Position numbers and translations under genes: made by a program. Shown here in pieces: positions 27,859 to 36,622 of a stretch of DNA of 64,000 bases (the first letter of the stretch is position 1; each line of letters starts with the position of its first letter). Origin of the DNA: Roseiarcus sp963753135 (GTDB taxonomy: Bacteria > Pseudomonadota > Alphaproteobacteria > Rhizobiales > Beijerinckiaceae); contig CAVWBA010000006.1 of the NCBI GenBank assembly GCA_963753135.1, positions 62,001-126,000 on the forward strand. Direction: 5' to 3'. Below the pieces are notes generated by a model. The model had not been told where the DNA came from. It made no database searches and saw only the letters and a program-made list of their open reading frames with translations.

Positions 27859-28056
27859 ATGGCCAACACGGACGTCGGCGCGTGGCGCCACTCTGAAATT
27901 CGATCTCAGGCTCTCACGGGTGGAGACCGTAATTCCTCGGATGATGGCTTCGACTTTCCGCCAACTGCTCATCCGTTTCGTGAGCTTGTAACCTTCAGCA
28001 TTTTTTTGTCAGGCGTCGTCGTCCTGATTGTTTGGGGCGTTTCGAAGCTGATTTAG
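27859..28056 (+). CDS. small single-pass membrane protein, unknown
   Basis: The 65-residue protein has a hydrophilic N-terminus and one C-terminal membrane helix (LVTFSIFLSGVVVLIVWGVS). GGGGAG lies six bases before the ATG at 27859, which I prefer over the ATG at 27853. It ends overlapping the folA stop by four bases, tail to tail. The family is not recognised. The preceding 285 bases (27568-27858) show no other gene. Confidence 0.55.
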   Translation: MANTDVGAWRHSEIRSQALTGGDRNSSDDGFDFPPTAHPFRELVTFSIFLSGVVVLIVWGVSKLI

Positions 28057-28607
28057 TGAGTTCCGTGGGCCGCCAATAACGGCGAAGACAAATCGGCTCG
28101 CCGCTCGTACTCCACGAAGGTAAAGTCGGCGTCATCGCGCGGGCCGCGCTTACCCGTCTCGCGGCGGGTCTCCCGCCACACGTCGCGGTCGATCGCCGGG
28201 AAACGCGCTTCACCTTGAGCGTCAAGCGCGACCTCGGTGATGAAAAGGCGCCTCGCGAGCGCGATCGTCTGGGCATAGATCTCGCCGCCGCCGGCGACAA
28301 CGATGTCATCCGCGCTCATGGCGCGGGCGCGTTCGGCGGCGAGGTCGAGCGCTTCGTCAAGGCTGCGAGCGACGAGCGCGCCCGGAGGAGCGAATGCTGG
28401 ATCGTGAGTCACGACAATCGTGTCGCGCCCCGGAAGCGCGCGGCCGATCGATGCGAAGGTCTTCCGCCCCATCATGAGCGGCTTGCCCCAGGTTAGCGCC
28501 TTGAAGCGTTTCAGGTCGCTCGAGAGTCGCCAGGGAAGTCCACCACCTGCGCCGATGACGCCGTTGCGCGCCACGGCGGCGACGAGGACGAGGGGAATGT
28601 CTTTCAC
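28053..28607 (-). CDS. folA: dihydrofolate reductase
   Basis: The 184-residue enzyme regenerates tetrahydrofolate after thymidylate synthesis. Motifs are intact: LVLVAAVARNGVIGAGGGLP, WRLSSDLKRFKALTWGKPLM, MGRKTFASIGRALPGR and IVVAGGGEIYAQTI. I chose the GTG at 28607, which overlaps the thyA stop as GTGA; an ATG ten codons upstream, inside thyA, is possible. Coupling to thyA fits the shared pathway. Confidence 0.93.
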   Translation of the reverse strand: MKDIPLVLVAAVARNGVIGAGGGLPWRLSSDLKRFKALTWGKPLMMGRKTFASIGRALPGRDTIVVTHDPAFAPPGALVARSLDEALDLAAERARAMSADDIVVAGGGEIYAQTIALARRLFITEVALDAQGEARFPAIDRDVWRETRRETGKRGPRDDADFTFVEYERRADLSSPLLAAHGTH

Positions 28608-29395
28608 ACCGCGACCGGCGCCTTGATTGCCGGCCATGGGTCGTAGCCCTCGAATGCGATCGCGTCGGCGTTGAGGTCGAAGATCGAGCCGACGTCGCCG
28701 AGGATGAGCTTGGGCAGCGGTCGTGGCGTGCGGGCGAGCTGCGCGCGCGCCTGATCTTCGTGATTGCGGTAGAGATGCGCGTCGCCGAACGTGTGCACGA
28801 ACTCCCCTGCCTCAAGGCCGCATTCATGGGCGATAAGATGCGTCAGGAGCGCGTAGCTTGCGATGTTGAACGGCACGCCGAGAAAGATGTCCGCCGAGCG
28901 CTGGTAGAGCTGGCACGATAAGCGGCGGTTCGCGACATAGAACTGGAACAGGCAATGGCAGGGCGCCAGTTTCATGCGCTCGATCTCAGCCACGTTCCAG
29001 GCCGAAACCACCAGCCGCCGCGACTCGGGATTGCGCCGGATCTCCTCGAGGACCCAGGCGACCTGATCGTACGTCCGTCCGTCCGGACCCTCCCAGGCGC
29101 GCCATTGCTTGCCGTAGACCGGACCGAGATCGCCATCCGCGTCGGCCCATTCGTCCCAGATCGATACGCCATGCGCCTTGAGGTAAGCGATATTGGTGTC
29201 GCCCCTCAGGAACCAGATCAGTTCGCGCACGATCGACTTGAGATGCAGCCGTTTCGTTGTGACGAGCGGAAAGCCAAGGGCCAGATCGAAACGAAGCTGC
29301 CGGCCGAACAGCGAGCGGACCCCGGTCCCGGTGCGGTCCATTTTGACCGCGCCGCTATCGAGCGCCTCGCGCATGAGATCGAGATAGGCTTGCAT
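28604..29395 (-). CDS. thyA: thymidylate synthase
   Basis: The 264-residue enzyme makes dTMP from dUMP using methylene-tetrahydrofolate. It is the exact size of ThyA and shows MQAYLDLMREALDSGAVKMD, DRTGTGVRSLFG, the catalytic Cys in LAPCHCLFQFYV and NIASYALLTHLIAHE. The ATG at 29395 is the family start; the open frame above it is extra. It is overlapped by folA downstream. Confidence 0.96.
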   Translation of the reverse strand: MQAYLDLMREALDSGAVKMDRTGTGVRSLFGRQLRFDLALGFPLVTTKRLHLKSIVRELIWFLRGDTNIAYLKAHGVSIWDEWADADGDLGPVYGKQWRAWEGPDGRTYDQVAWVLEEIRRNPESRRLVVSAWNVAEIERMKLAPCHCLFQFYVANRRLSCQLYQRSADIFLGVPFNIASYALLTHLIAHECGLEAGEFVHTFGDAHLYRNHEDQARAQLARTPRPLPKLILGDVGSIFDLNADAIAFEGYDPWPAIKAPVAV

Positions 29396-29495
29396 GGGCT
29401 GCTCGCGGTCCTTTCGCCTAACCGACCGCAACCTCTAAACCGATTCGCCTGTCCACGCTCGGCGCCTACGCGCCGCGATTATCCACGTTGCACAA

Positions 29496-29771
29496 TCAGT
29501 GCAGGCTCACCGTCTCGAGCTCGTTTTCCCAAGCGTTGGCGATCGCCGCGTCCTTGGAATCGGTCAGCATGATCGGCGAACCGTCGGCGCCGAGTAGGGC
29601 GAACAATGTCAGTCCGGGCTTCATCGGCGGCGCCTGCGGAAAGAGGCGCGCGACATCTTCCGAGGCGATCGTCTTCACATAGGCGAGAGATCCGTCGCCG
29701 AGGTGAGCGAATTCCTGTGCCGTCAGGTCTGGCAAGGCGGCGGCTACTGTCTTGTCGGTTTCGGGTCTCAT
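29496..29771 (-). CDS. DUF1150 family protein
   Basis: The 91-residue protein matches the DUF1150 family (EFAHLGDGSLAYVKTIASED, then FALLGADGSPIMLTDSK). These genes are regularly found right after small heat-shock genes in rhizobia, as here, so a stress link is likely. Function unknown. The start at 29771 (MRPETDKTVAAALPDLTAQE) leaves a 53-base gap to hsp20. Confidence 0.85.
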   Translation of the reverse strand: MRPETDKTVAAALPDLTAQEFAHLGDGSLAYVKTIASEDVARLFPQAPPMKPGLTLFALLGADGSPIMLTDSKDAAIANAWENELETVSLH

Positions 29772-29824
29772 CGCTTTACTCCTTACTCGGCGGCCGCTTG
29801 GGGCCCGCCCTTTGGGCGCCTTCT

Positions 29825-30253
29825 TCAATCGCGCGCCATTATTTTGATCTTTCGCACCAGACGCTCGGGCTGCGGGCGGACCAGATCGACCGACAGCAAG
29901 CCTTGCGCAAGCTCGGCGCTCAACACCTGCATGCCGTCAGCAAGCAAAAAACCGCGCTGGAACTGCCGAGCTGCGATGCCGCGATGCAAATATTCGCGCC
30001 TCTTGTCCTCCTGTTGCCGACCGCGGATCGAAAGCTGGTTCTCCTCAACCGTCACCTCAATCTGGCCTTCAGAAAAGCCGGCGACCGCGAGCGTGATGCG
30101 CAGCTTTTCCGGCTCGCCGCCGTCAGCCGCGATTCTCTCGATATTGTAGGGCGGGTAGCCGTCTGTCCCCGCCTTCGAAACCTTGTCGAGCGCTCGCTCC
30201 AGGTCGTCGAAGCCGAGCAGCAACGGAGAGGTCAGCGCCGTCACACGCACCAT
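29825..30253 (-). CDS. Hsp20-family small heat-shock protein
   Basis: The 142-residue protein has an alpha-crystallin domain: PYNIERIAADGGEPEKLRIT, LAVAGFSEGQIEVTVEENQL and SIRGRQQEDKRREYLHRGIA, with the family's RQFQRGFLLADG. It is an ATP-independent chaperone of the IbpA/HspH group in rhizobia. A hairpin at 30258-30279 covers its ribosome-binding site, suggesting heat control of translation. DUF1150 follows. Confidence 0.92.
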   Translation of the reverse strand: MVRVTALTSPLLLGFDDLERALDKVSKAGTDGYPPYNIERIAADGGEPEKLRITLAVAGFSEGQIEVTVEENQLSIRGRQQEDKRREYLHRGIAARQFQRGFLLADGMQVLSAELAQGLLSVDLVRPQPERLVRKIKIMARD

Positions 30254-30257
30254 GTTC

Positions 30258-30279
30258 GAAGCCCCCTTTCAGGCGCTTC
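30258..30279 (-). promoter_or_regulatory. ROSE-like RNA thermometer hairpin before hsp20
   Basis: Read on the minus strand, the 22 bases just before the hsp20 start (four-base spacer) fold as GAAGC/GCTTC, a G-G mismatch, then CCT/GGG with a GAAA loop. The Shine-Dalgarno run AAAGGGGG is in the 3' side of the stem. A G-G mismatch in the stem that hides the ribosome-binding site is a known mark of ROSE thermometers of rhizobial hsp20 genes. Only this last hairpin is clear; the upstream ROSE stems were not verified. Confidence 0.6.
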
Positions 30280-30506
30280 CCGGAACTTAAGGCCTTCCTA
30301 TAAGCGCCCGGTCCGGTTCTAGCCGTCAACCATCCGGATCATTCAAAGTTCCGGACCAGGCGGATATAAGCCTTACAACCCAACCTTCAAGGCGCGGGGG
30401 CGCCCTAGTGAAAGCCTTGGATTCGGCGACAGTCCCGACAATTCTGCTAAATGCTGCGCTTGAAATCTAAACGATTCGTTTATGTTGTGCGCAGGAGTGA
30501 GGGTTA

Positions 30507-31830
30507 TTGATCAAGAAGACGCTGGCGTCGAGCAGGCTCGGAACCAAGCGCCAGTGCCTGGCCTGCGGCGCCAAATATTATGATCTCGGCCGCAAGCCAC
30601 CGGTTTGTTCGCGCTGCGGCGCGAGCGCCGAGCCGAAGCGCGCCGGCAAAGAAGAAAAAACGCAGCCAGTTGCTGTGGAGTTGGCGGTCGGGAAGCAGGG
30701 TTCTTCAGTCGGCGCCCCATCCTCTCGGCCAATCGGCCGCGAATGGTCGCGCGAGCAGGCGGAAGCTGTCGACCAGGTCGGCCGATGGCTCAAACAAGGC
30801 GAGCCGCAGGTGTTCCGGCTCTTCGGCTATGCGGGCGTCGGCAAGACGACGCTTGCGCGACACATCGCCGAGGGCGCGCGCGGCGAAACGGCCTTCGCCG
30901 CCTTCACCGGCAAAGCCGCCTTGGTGATGCGGTCGAAGGGTTGCGCGGGCGCAACGACCATCCATGCGCTCATTTACCGGGCGAGCGAGGGCGCCGAAGG
31001 CGCGCCCACCTTCACCCTCAACGCCGACGGGCCGGCGTCCAAAGCCGGGCTGATCGTGATCGACGAATGCTCGATGGTCGACGGGGAGCTGGCGCGGGAC
31101 CTCCTCTCGTTCGGCAAGCCGATCCTGGTCTTGGGCGACCCGTTCCAGCTTCCGCCGGTCAAAGGCGGCGGCTTTTTCACCGACGGCGCTCCGGACGTCA
31201 TGTTGACCCAAATCCATCGCCAGGCGCAGGACAATCCGATCATCCGCTTGTCCGAAGTTGTCCGGTCAGGCGGCGAGCTCAGCATAGGCGACTATGGCGA
31301 GACGCGTGTGATCCCGCGCGCCGCCATCGACCAGGCTCAGGTCCTCGGCGCCGATCAGGTCCTGGTCGGGGTCAACCGCACCCGCCGCGCCTATAACCAG
31401 CGTATGCGGGATCTCAAGGGTCTTCCGTGAGCCGCTGCCCCTCGCGGGGGACCGGCTGGTCTGCCTGCGGAATGACCGCACCAAGGGCCTCATCAATGGG
31501 GGTTTATGGCGGGTTGAGGCGCTGGGCGGCGTCAAGAAGGATTTCGTCAAGATGACCTTGCGGTCCGAAGACGAGGGCTCTCGCCCGACGGTCAAGGTCG
31601 CCGTCTTGAAGGCGTTCTTCGAGGGGAAGGAGGGCGAACTCGGCTTTGCGCTGAGACGGGAGTCGGACGAGTTCGACTACGGCTATGCGCTTACCGTCCA
31701 TAAGGCTCAAGGGTCGCAATGGGACGACGTGATCCTGTTCGATGAAAGCTTCGCCTTCCGCGAGCATCGGGCGCGCTGGCTTTACACCGGTCTGACCAGG
31801 GCGGCGCGGCGCCTGACCGTGGTCAAGTAA
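30507..31830 (+). CDS. RecD-like helicase with N-terminal FYDLN zinc ribbon, frameshifted
   Basis: About 440 residues. Residues 8-38 (LGTKRQCLACGAKYYDLG, then CSRCGA) match the start of the separate FYDLN-acid family (TIGR02300). A charged linker follows, then a superfamily 1 helicase: Walker A FGYAGVGKTTLAR near residue 112, IVIDECSMVDGELARD, LVLGDPFQLPPVKGGG. The first frame stops at 31430; the next frame continues EPLPLAGDRLVCLRNDRTKG to ALTVHKAQGSQWDDVILFDE (UvrD_C_2-type), so one base is in excess near 31427. The TTG start at 30507 follows GGAG at ten bases. Confidence 0.72.
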
Positions 31831-31914
31831 AGGGCGCGCGGCGGTTCCCGAAAAGCCATCGACATCGGCCCCGTGTTGTTGTTAGGATGCCGTTGCGGCG
31901 CCGGAGACATTCCC

Positions 31915-32423
31915 ATGCGTACTTCCCTTGCGAAACAAGGGCGGGCCGCGCGTCCTTCGCGGCCTTGGCCGTTCTCTCCCTCAGCCTCAGCCCTTCGTTC
32001 GCCCGCATGGGCGGGTCGGCCGGCGGCTCGTTCTGTCGCCCAGCCTTCGGGATGGCTCATTTTTCGCATTTCGCACCGCACGGGTTCAATCGGCGGTTTG
32101 GCGCTGGTCGGTTCAGCTTCAACCGTTTCGGCCCGAAGCGGTTTGACCGTTTCGGCTTCAACCGCTTCAATCGCTTCGGCTCTAACCGCTTCGGGAATCA
32201 GCTTTTCGTCGGCGGCTGGGGCGGTTGGGGCGGCTATTCGGCGCCGACTGCGGGGTCCGAGCCAATCATTGTCGGCGACGGTGCGCCCGTCATCATCAAC
32301 ATCGGCGCTGAGCCGGCGGCGGGCGGGGCCCTCGGCGCCTATGCTGGCGGCTGCGTCATCCACAAACTCAACTATGACGCCAACGGCAAATACGTCGGCG
32401 AGCGTCAGATCCCACTGTGCTGA
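31915..32423 (+). CDS. exported Phe/Gly/Arg-repeat protein, probably frameshifted
   Basis: The mature part contains about ten FNRFG-like units (FNRRFGAGRFSFNRFGPKRF) and a Gly/Trp stretch, ending with IHKLNYDANGKYVGERQIPL and a final Cys. The ATG at 31915 with GGAG upstream gives MRTSLAKQGRA; a slip near 31945 joins it to SFAALAVLSLSLSPSFA, completing a signal peptide. Alternatively the frame starts upstream at 31887 without a good start site. About 169 residues. Similar short exported repeat proteins occur in alphaproteobacteria; role unknown. Confidence 0.55.
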
Positions 32424-32566
32424 CCGAAGCCAACTCTGGATAGGCTCCTTAGGGCCGGCAAGCTTGGCGTTCGGCTCGGGCCTTTGCGCTGAATGGTGAT
32501 GAGCGGTAGGTCCTTGGCTCCGCCGCGGCGCGGATGGCGCTGCGGTTTTCGCCCAGGGAGAGCACG

Positions 32567-33442
32567 ATGGACGTCGGTTTTATCGGTCTTGGCCAAATGG
32601 GTCAGGCGATCGCGTTGAACCTCGTCAAAGCGGGACATCGCGTCATTGTCTTTAACCGCACGCGCGCCAAGGCGGAAGCGCTGGCCTCCCAAGGCGCCGA
32701 GGTCGCCGAAAGCCCGGCCGACGCATGCCGCGGCTCCGCGGTGATCACCATGCTCGCCGACGACGCGGCGGTCGAAGGGGTCTTCTTCGGAAACGGAAAC
32801 GGGCTCTCTGCGCTTGCCCAAGGCGCTGTCCATATCTCCATGAGCACGATCAGCGTCGCGCTCTCCGACCGGTTGGCGGAGGCGCATCGAAAAGCCGGCC
32901 AAGGGTTTGTCGCCGCCCCTGTGTTCGGCAGACCGGAGGCGGCGGCGGCGGCGAAGCTTTTCGTCGTGGCGGCGGGACCCGAAGCGCAGCTCGCGCGCTG
33001 CCAGCCCCTGTTCGATGCGATTGGCCAACGGACTTTCGTCGTCGGCGACAGGCCGTCCTCGGCAAACCTCGTCAAGCTCAGCGGCAACTTCCTGCTCGCG
33101 GCGGTGATCGAATGCTTGGGCGAAGCCTTCGCGCTCACCCGCAAAGGCGGAGTTGACCCGCATCTTTATCTTGAAATTCTGACGAGCACGCTGTTCTCGG
33201 CCCCCGCCTACAAGACCTATGGGACGATCATCGCCAACCAGCAATACGAACCGGCAGGGTTCAAGATGTCGCTCGGCCTGAAGGACATTCGCCTCGCGCT
33301 CGCGGCCGCCGATGCGCTCGCGACGCCGATGCCGGTCGCGAGCCTCGTTCACGACCACTTCCTATCTGGAGTGGCGCAGGGCGCGGGCGATTCCGACTGG
33401 TCCGCGTTGGCGCGTCTCGCCGCCGCGAACGCAGGTCTGTGA
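32567..33442 (+). CDS. NAD(P)-dependent beta-hydroxyacid dehydrogenase family
   Basis: The 291-residue protein belongs to the 3-hydroxyisobutyrate/6-phosphogluconate-like family. It shows the Rossmann motif GFIGLGQMGQAIALNLVKAG, the substrate loop in FVAAPVFGRPEAA (family DAPVSGG region) and the catalytic Lys in ANLVKLSGNFLL near residue 169. It may be a succinic-semialdehyde or glyoxylate reductase type; the substrate is unknown. AGGGAG precedes the ATG at 32567. Confidence 0.85.
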   Translation: MDVGFIGLGQMGQAIALNLVKAGHRVIVFNRTRAKAEALASQGAEVAESPADACRGSAVITMLADDAAVEGVFFGNGNGLSALAQGAVHISMSTISVALSDRLAEAHRKAGQGFVAAPVFGRPEAAAAAKLFVVAAGPEAQLARCQPLFDAIGQRTFVVGDRPSSANLVKLSGNFLLAAVIECLGEAFALTRKGGVDPHLYLEILTSTLFSAPAYKTYGTIIANQQYEPAGFKMSLGLKDIRLALAAADALATPMPVASLVHDHFLSGVAQGAGDSDWSALARLAAANAGL

Positions 33443-33482
33443 GACGCCCGGCGCCTCGTTTTCAGATCTGATAGGCTGCGGC

Positions 33483-33926
33483 ATGTCCACTGCGCCGCCC
33501 GTCGTTCCCGAACTTGACGTCGCCGATCTCGCCCGATCGGTCAGCTTCTACGTAGACGTTCTTGGCTTCAGCGTCCGTATTGAACGTCCCGAGGAGCTGT
33601 TCGCATATCTGACGCGCGGACCTGTCCACCTGATGCTCGAACAGGCGGATGGTCCCGGACGCCGGTTTCGCACTGCTCCCCTCGAATACCCGTTCGGGAG
33701 GGGGATGAACCTCCAGATTGAGGTTCCGGACGTCGACCATCTTCATGCGCAGGCGTCGAGGGCCGGCGCCACCATCTACATTCCGCTCGAGGAGCGTTGG
33801 TATCGACGGGCCGACGAAGAAGCGGGCCTTCGGCAGTTCGTGGTCATCGACCCAGATGGCTATCTCCTTCGCTTCTTCAGCGGCCTTGGCAGACGGAATA
33901 TTCACAGTCAGCCGCGGCCCGTGTGA
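33483..33926 (+). CDS. VOC/bleomycin-resistance-type protein
   Basis: The 147-residue protein has two VOC half-barrels: PELDVADLARSVSFYVDVLG and MNLQIEVPDVDHLHAQASRA, ending RQFVVIDPDGYLLRFFSGLG. It belongs to the group often called bleomycin-resistance (BLMA) proteins, which bind drugs or act as dioxygenases or lyases. Drug binding is not shown. The start at 33483 gives normal length. Confidence 0.82.
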   Translation: MSTAPPVVPELDVADLARSVSFYVDVLGFSVRIERPEELFAYLTRGPVHLMLEQADGPGRRFRTAPLEYPFGRGMNLQIEVPDVDHLHAQASRAGATIYIPLEERWYRRADEEAGLRQFVVIDPDGYLLRFFSGLGRRNIHSQPRPV

Positions 33927-34132
33927 GCCGCACAACCGCGCAAGGGAACCGGGCTTTTGGTCGATCGATGGCCGAAGGGTTTAAATCCTCGGGGCAACCC
34001 GCCCTTGCGCCGGGCTTGTCTGGACCCTCAAGTTGGGGCAGGTTTTCCTTGGACTCCGGAAGTCATGCGCGAATGTTGGTCAGAGAGGCCAACGCGCCCG
34101 CGGGTCCTGGCGGCAATCCGGGGAAAGCGGCG

Positions 34133-34612
34133 ATGGTCACGCTCAGGCATTTTGCAATCATCGCCGCCGCATGCGCCGCGGCTTCGGTGACAGCGCTCGC
34201 TGAGGATCAACAGCCGCCGCGGCCGCAACCGGCTTACACGCCGCGCCTAAACAGCATCATGATGCTAACGCAGCTCGGGCATTTCAAGCTGTGGTATGCG
34301 GGCGCGGTGCAGAACTGGCCGCTCGCGAACTACGAACTGGAGCAGATCCGCGCCAGCATCAGCCTCGCGAAGACCCTTTACCCTAATAGCGAAAAGTCGG
34401 ATATGAATACGATGGTGCCGGCTGCGGACGATCTCGACAAAGCGATCAAGGCGAAGGACGCCGCCGGGTTCACGAGCGCGTATAGCAAGCTGACCGCCGC
34501 CTGCAACACCTGTCATGAAGCCACCGGCTTCGGTTTCATAAGGATCAGAGTGCCGAGATTGTCGCCCATTGAGACATCGCCGTTCAGCGATGAGGCCTTT
34601 CCGGCCAAGTGA
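34133..34612 (+). CDS. exported protein with a single CXXCH haem motif
   Basis: The 159-residue protein has a signal peptide (residues 1-23) and a helical domain resembling four-helix c-type cytochromes, with CNTCHEATGFGFIRIRVP near residue 124 as the haem-attachment site close to the C-terminus. It should be periplasmic and may pass electrons. The start at 34133 begins the signal peptide. It converges on pyk with a 12-base gap. Confidence 0.75.
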   Translation: MVTLRHFAIIAAACAAASVTALAEDQQPPRPQPAYTPRLNSIMMLTQLGHFKLWYAGAVQNWPLANYELEQIRASISLAKTLYPNSEKSDMNTMVPAADDLDKAIKAKDAAGFTSAYSKLTAACNTCHEATGFGFIRIRVPRLSPIETSPFSDEAFPAK

Positions 34613-34623
34613 CGGCTCGCAGC

Positions 34624-36051
34624 TCAAGTTCCAACTGTCGCAATGCGCAGGTTGTTGGTGGCGCCCGAGGTCCCGAACGGCACGCCGGCGACAACGATAA
34701 TGCGCTCGCCCTCGCCCGCGAATCCCTCGATATAGGCGTGACGGCAAGCCCGATCGGCCATGTCGCGTTCGTCGCGCGCGTCGTCGGTGACAATCGGATG
34801 CACCCCCCAGACGATAGCGAGGCGCCGCGCCACCGATTCGATGGGCGTTAGCGCTAAAATCGAGGAGCGCGGCCGCTGTCGGGCTATGCGAAGGCCGGTC
34901 GAGCCCGAGCTGGTCCAGGCGCAGATCACTTTCAAATCGAGGGTTTCGGCGACGTCGCGCGTCGCTTCGGCGATCGCGTCAGCGCCTGTCGCCTCAGGCG
35001 CCGCCCGCTGCGCTTCAATGATCGAGGGGTAGATCTTCTCCGCTTCCACCGCCTCGGCGATGCTATTCATGGTCGCCACCGCCTCGCGCGGATACTGGCC
35101 CGACGCGCTCTCGGCTGACAGCATGATGGCGTCCGCGCCCTCGAACACGGCGGTCGCGACGTCCGACACCTCGGCGCGCGTCGGCACAGGTGAAGAGATC
35201 ATCGATTCCAGCATCTGCGTCGCCACCACCACCGGCTTGCCGAGCCGCCGCGCCAGCCTGGTCAGCGTCTTCTGAATGCCGGGCACGCGCTCGAGCGGCA
35301 TTTCCACGCCAAGATCGCCGCGCGCCACCATCAACGCGTCGGCGACCGCCATGATCTCGTCGATGCGCTGGACCGCCTGCGGCTTTTCGATCTTGGCCAT
35401 CACCAGCGCGCGCCCTTTGGCGATCGCCTTGACCTCATCAATGTCCTCGGGACGCTGGACAAAGGAGAGCGCAATCCAATCGATGTCCTCCTCGAGCGCC
35501 GCAGCGAGGTCGAGGCGATCCTTTTCGGTCATGGCGGATGTCGGAATGGTCGTGTCAGGCAGGCTCACGCCCTTCTTGTCCGACACTCGTCCCGCCACTT
35601 CGACACTCGTCGACGCGCGGCCGGGCGCCGCGTCGAGGACGCGCAGCATCACTTTGCCATCGTCGATCAGAATGCGATGACCGGGCGCGAGCGAGCTCAA
35701 GATTTCCGGATGGGGCAGATGGACGCGCGACGGTCCGCCCGGCGACGGATCGCCGTCGAGGGTGAAGATGTCGCCCTTGCGGAGGTCCACGGCGCCGCCG
35801 GCGAAGACGCCGAGCCTGAGCTTCGGCCCTTGCAGATCGACGAGGATGCCGATCGGGCGGCCCGTCTCCTCTTCGAGCGAGCGAATCATCGCGACGCGCT
35901 CCCGCATGACGTTATGCGAAGCGTGGCTCATGTTGATGCGAAAGACGTCCGCGCCGGCGACGAACAGCGCCGCGATGGTCTTTCGATCGGCCGAAGCGGG
36001 GCCGAGGGTGGCGATGATCTTCACGCGGCGGCGACGGACCTCCAATTGCAT
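34624..36051 (-). CDS. pyk: pyruvate kinase
   Basis: The 475-residue enzyme makes pyruvate and ATP from phosphoenolpyruvate. Motifs are intact: KIIATLGPASADRKTIAALF, VFRINMSHASHNVMRERVAM, the active-site Lys in ALVMAKIEKPQAVQRIDEI, VARGDLGVEMPLERVP and ATQMLESMISSPVPTRAEVS. Length is normal and no frame breaks are seen. The DUF1036 gene lies just upstream on the same strand, a usual rhizobial neighbour. Confidence 0.96.
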   Translation of the reverse strand: MQLEVRRRRVKIIATLGPASADRKTIAALFVAGADVFRINMSHASHNVMRERVAMIRSLEEETGRPIGILVDLQGPKLRLGVFAGGAVDLRKGDIFTLDGDPSPGGPSRVHLPHPEILSSLAPGHRILIDDGKVMLRVLDAAPGRASTSVEVAGRVSDKKGVSLPDTTIPTSAMTEKDRLDLAAALEEDIDWIALSFVQRPEDIDEVKAIAKGRALVMAKIEKPQAVQRIDEIMAVADALMVARGDLGVEMPLERVPGIQKTLTRLARRLGKPVVVATQMLESMISSPVPTRAEVSDVATAVFEGADAIMLSAESASGQYPREAVATMNSIAEAVEAEKIYPSIIEAQRAAPEATGADAIAEATRDVAETLDLKVICAWTSSGSTGLRIARQRPRSSILALTPIESVARRLAIVWGVHPIVTDDARDERDMADRACRHAYIEGFAGEGERIIVVAGVPFGTSGATNNLRIATVGT

Positions 36052-36120
36052 TCTCCGTTAATTGGCGGGCGCTCGCCGCCGCGCTCATTTCTCGCCGAAA
36101 GAGCGAACCGACGTTGCCGC

Positions 36121-36546
36121 TCAGGGATTTGCCTGGTCGGTCAATTGCACCGTCCAGCTCTTGGCGTCCTTGCCGGTGTCGACTTCGAAGAACCCGGTTC
36201 GGTTGAAGCCGCGCACGAAGCAATCCTGCCGGCCGTCGATCTTGAACTCGCGATCTGACGTGCACATGAAGACCTTGCCCTTCCATTCGCCGCCGCGCTC
36301 GTCCATTGCGTAGAGGTAATAATACTCAGCCGCCAAGGCGCCGCGCAAAAGCGTCACGCAGTCGAGCGATTTGAGATTCCACCATCCTTCGCTGACCCAA
36401 TTTTGTCCGTTGGTATAGCCGATGGCGACGCTCACCCGGTTGTTGGTGTTGTTGCACATGCGCAAGTCCGCCCGAGCGGGGACGGCCGCGCAAAGCACCA
36501 CGCCCAGCGCGGAAAGCGCCAGCACTCTTCCTGCGATTCTGTCCAT
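36121..36546 (-). CDS. DUF1036 exported protein
   Basis: The 141-residue protein has a signal peptide (MDRIAGRVLALSALGVVLCA to ARA) and a DUF1036 domain: LRMCNNTNNRVSVAIGY, EGWWNLKSLDCVTLL and DCFVRGFNRTGFFEVDTG, with paired Cys. Function unknown. DUF1036 next to pyk is a common order in Hyphomicrobiales. The frame is open nine codons above; the chosen ATG begins the signal peptide. Confidence 0.83.
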   Translation of the reverse strand: MDRIAGRVLALSALGVVLCAAVPARADLRMCNNTNNRVSVAIGYTNGQNWVSEGWWNLKSLDCVTLLRGALAAEYYYLYAMDERGGEWKGKVFMCTSDREFKIDGRQDCFVRGFNRTGFFEVDTGKDAKSWTVQLTDQANP

Positions 36547-36622
36547 GATCATGCGGTGAAACGGCGTTATCACGCGTCATATTCGGCCCGCTGGCGGCGC
36601 TGTCAACCTCGGGCCCGCGCGC

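Noticed and set aside
30310..30357. GGTCCGG / CCGGACC inverted repeat upstream of hsp20
   Set aside because: Short arms with a 34-base loop in GC-rich DNA; could easily be chance.
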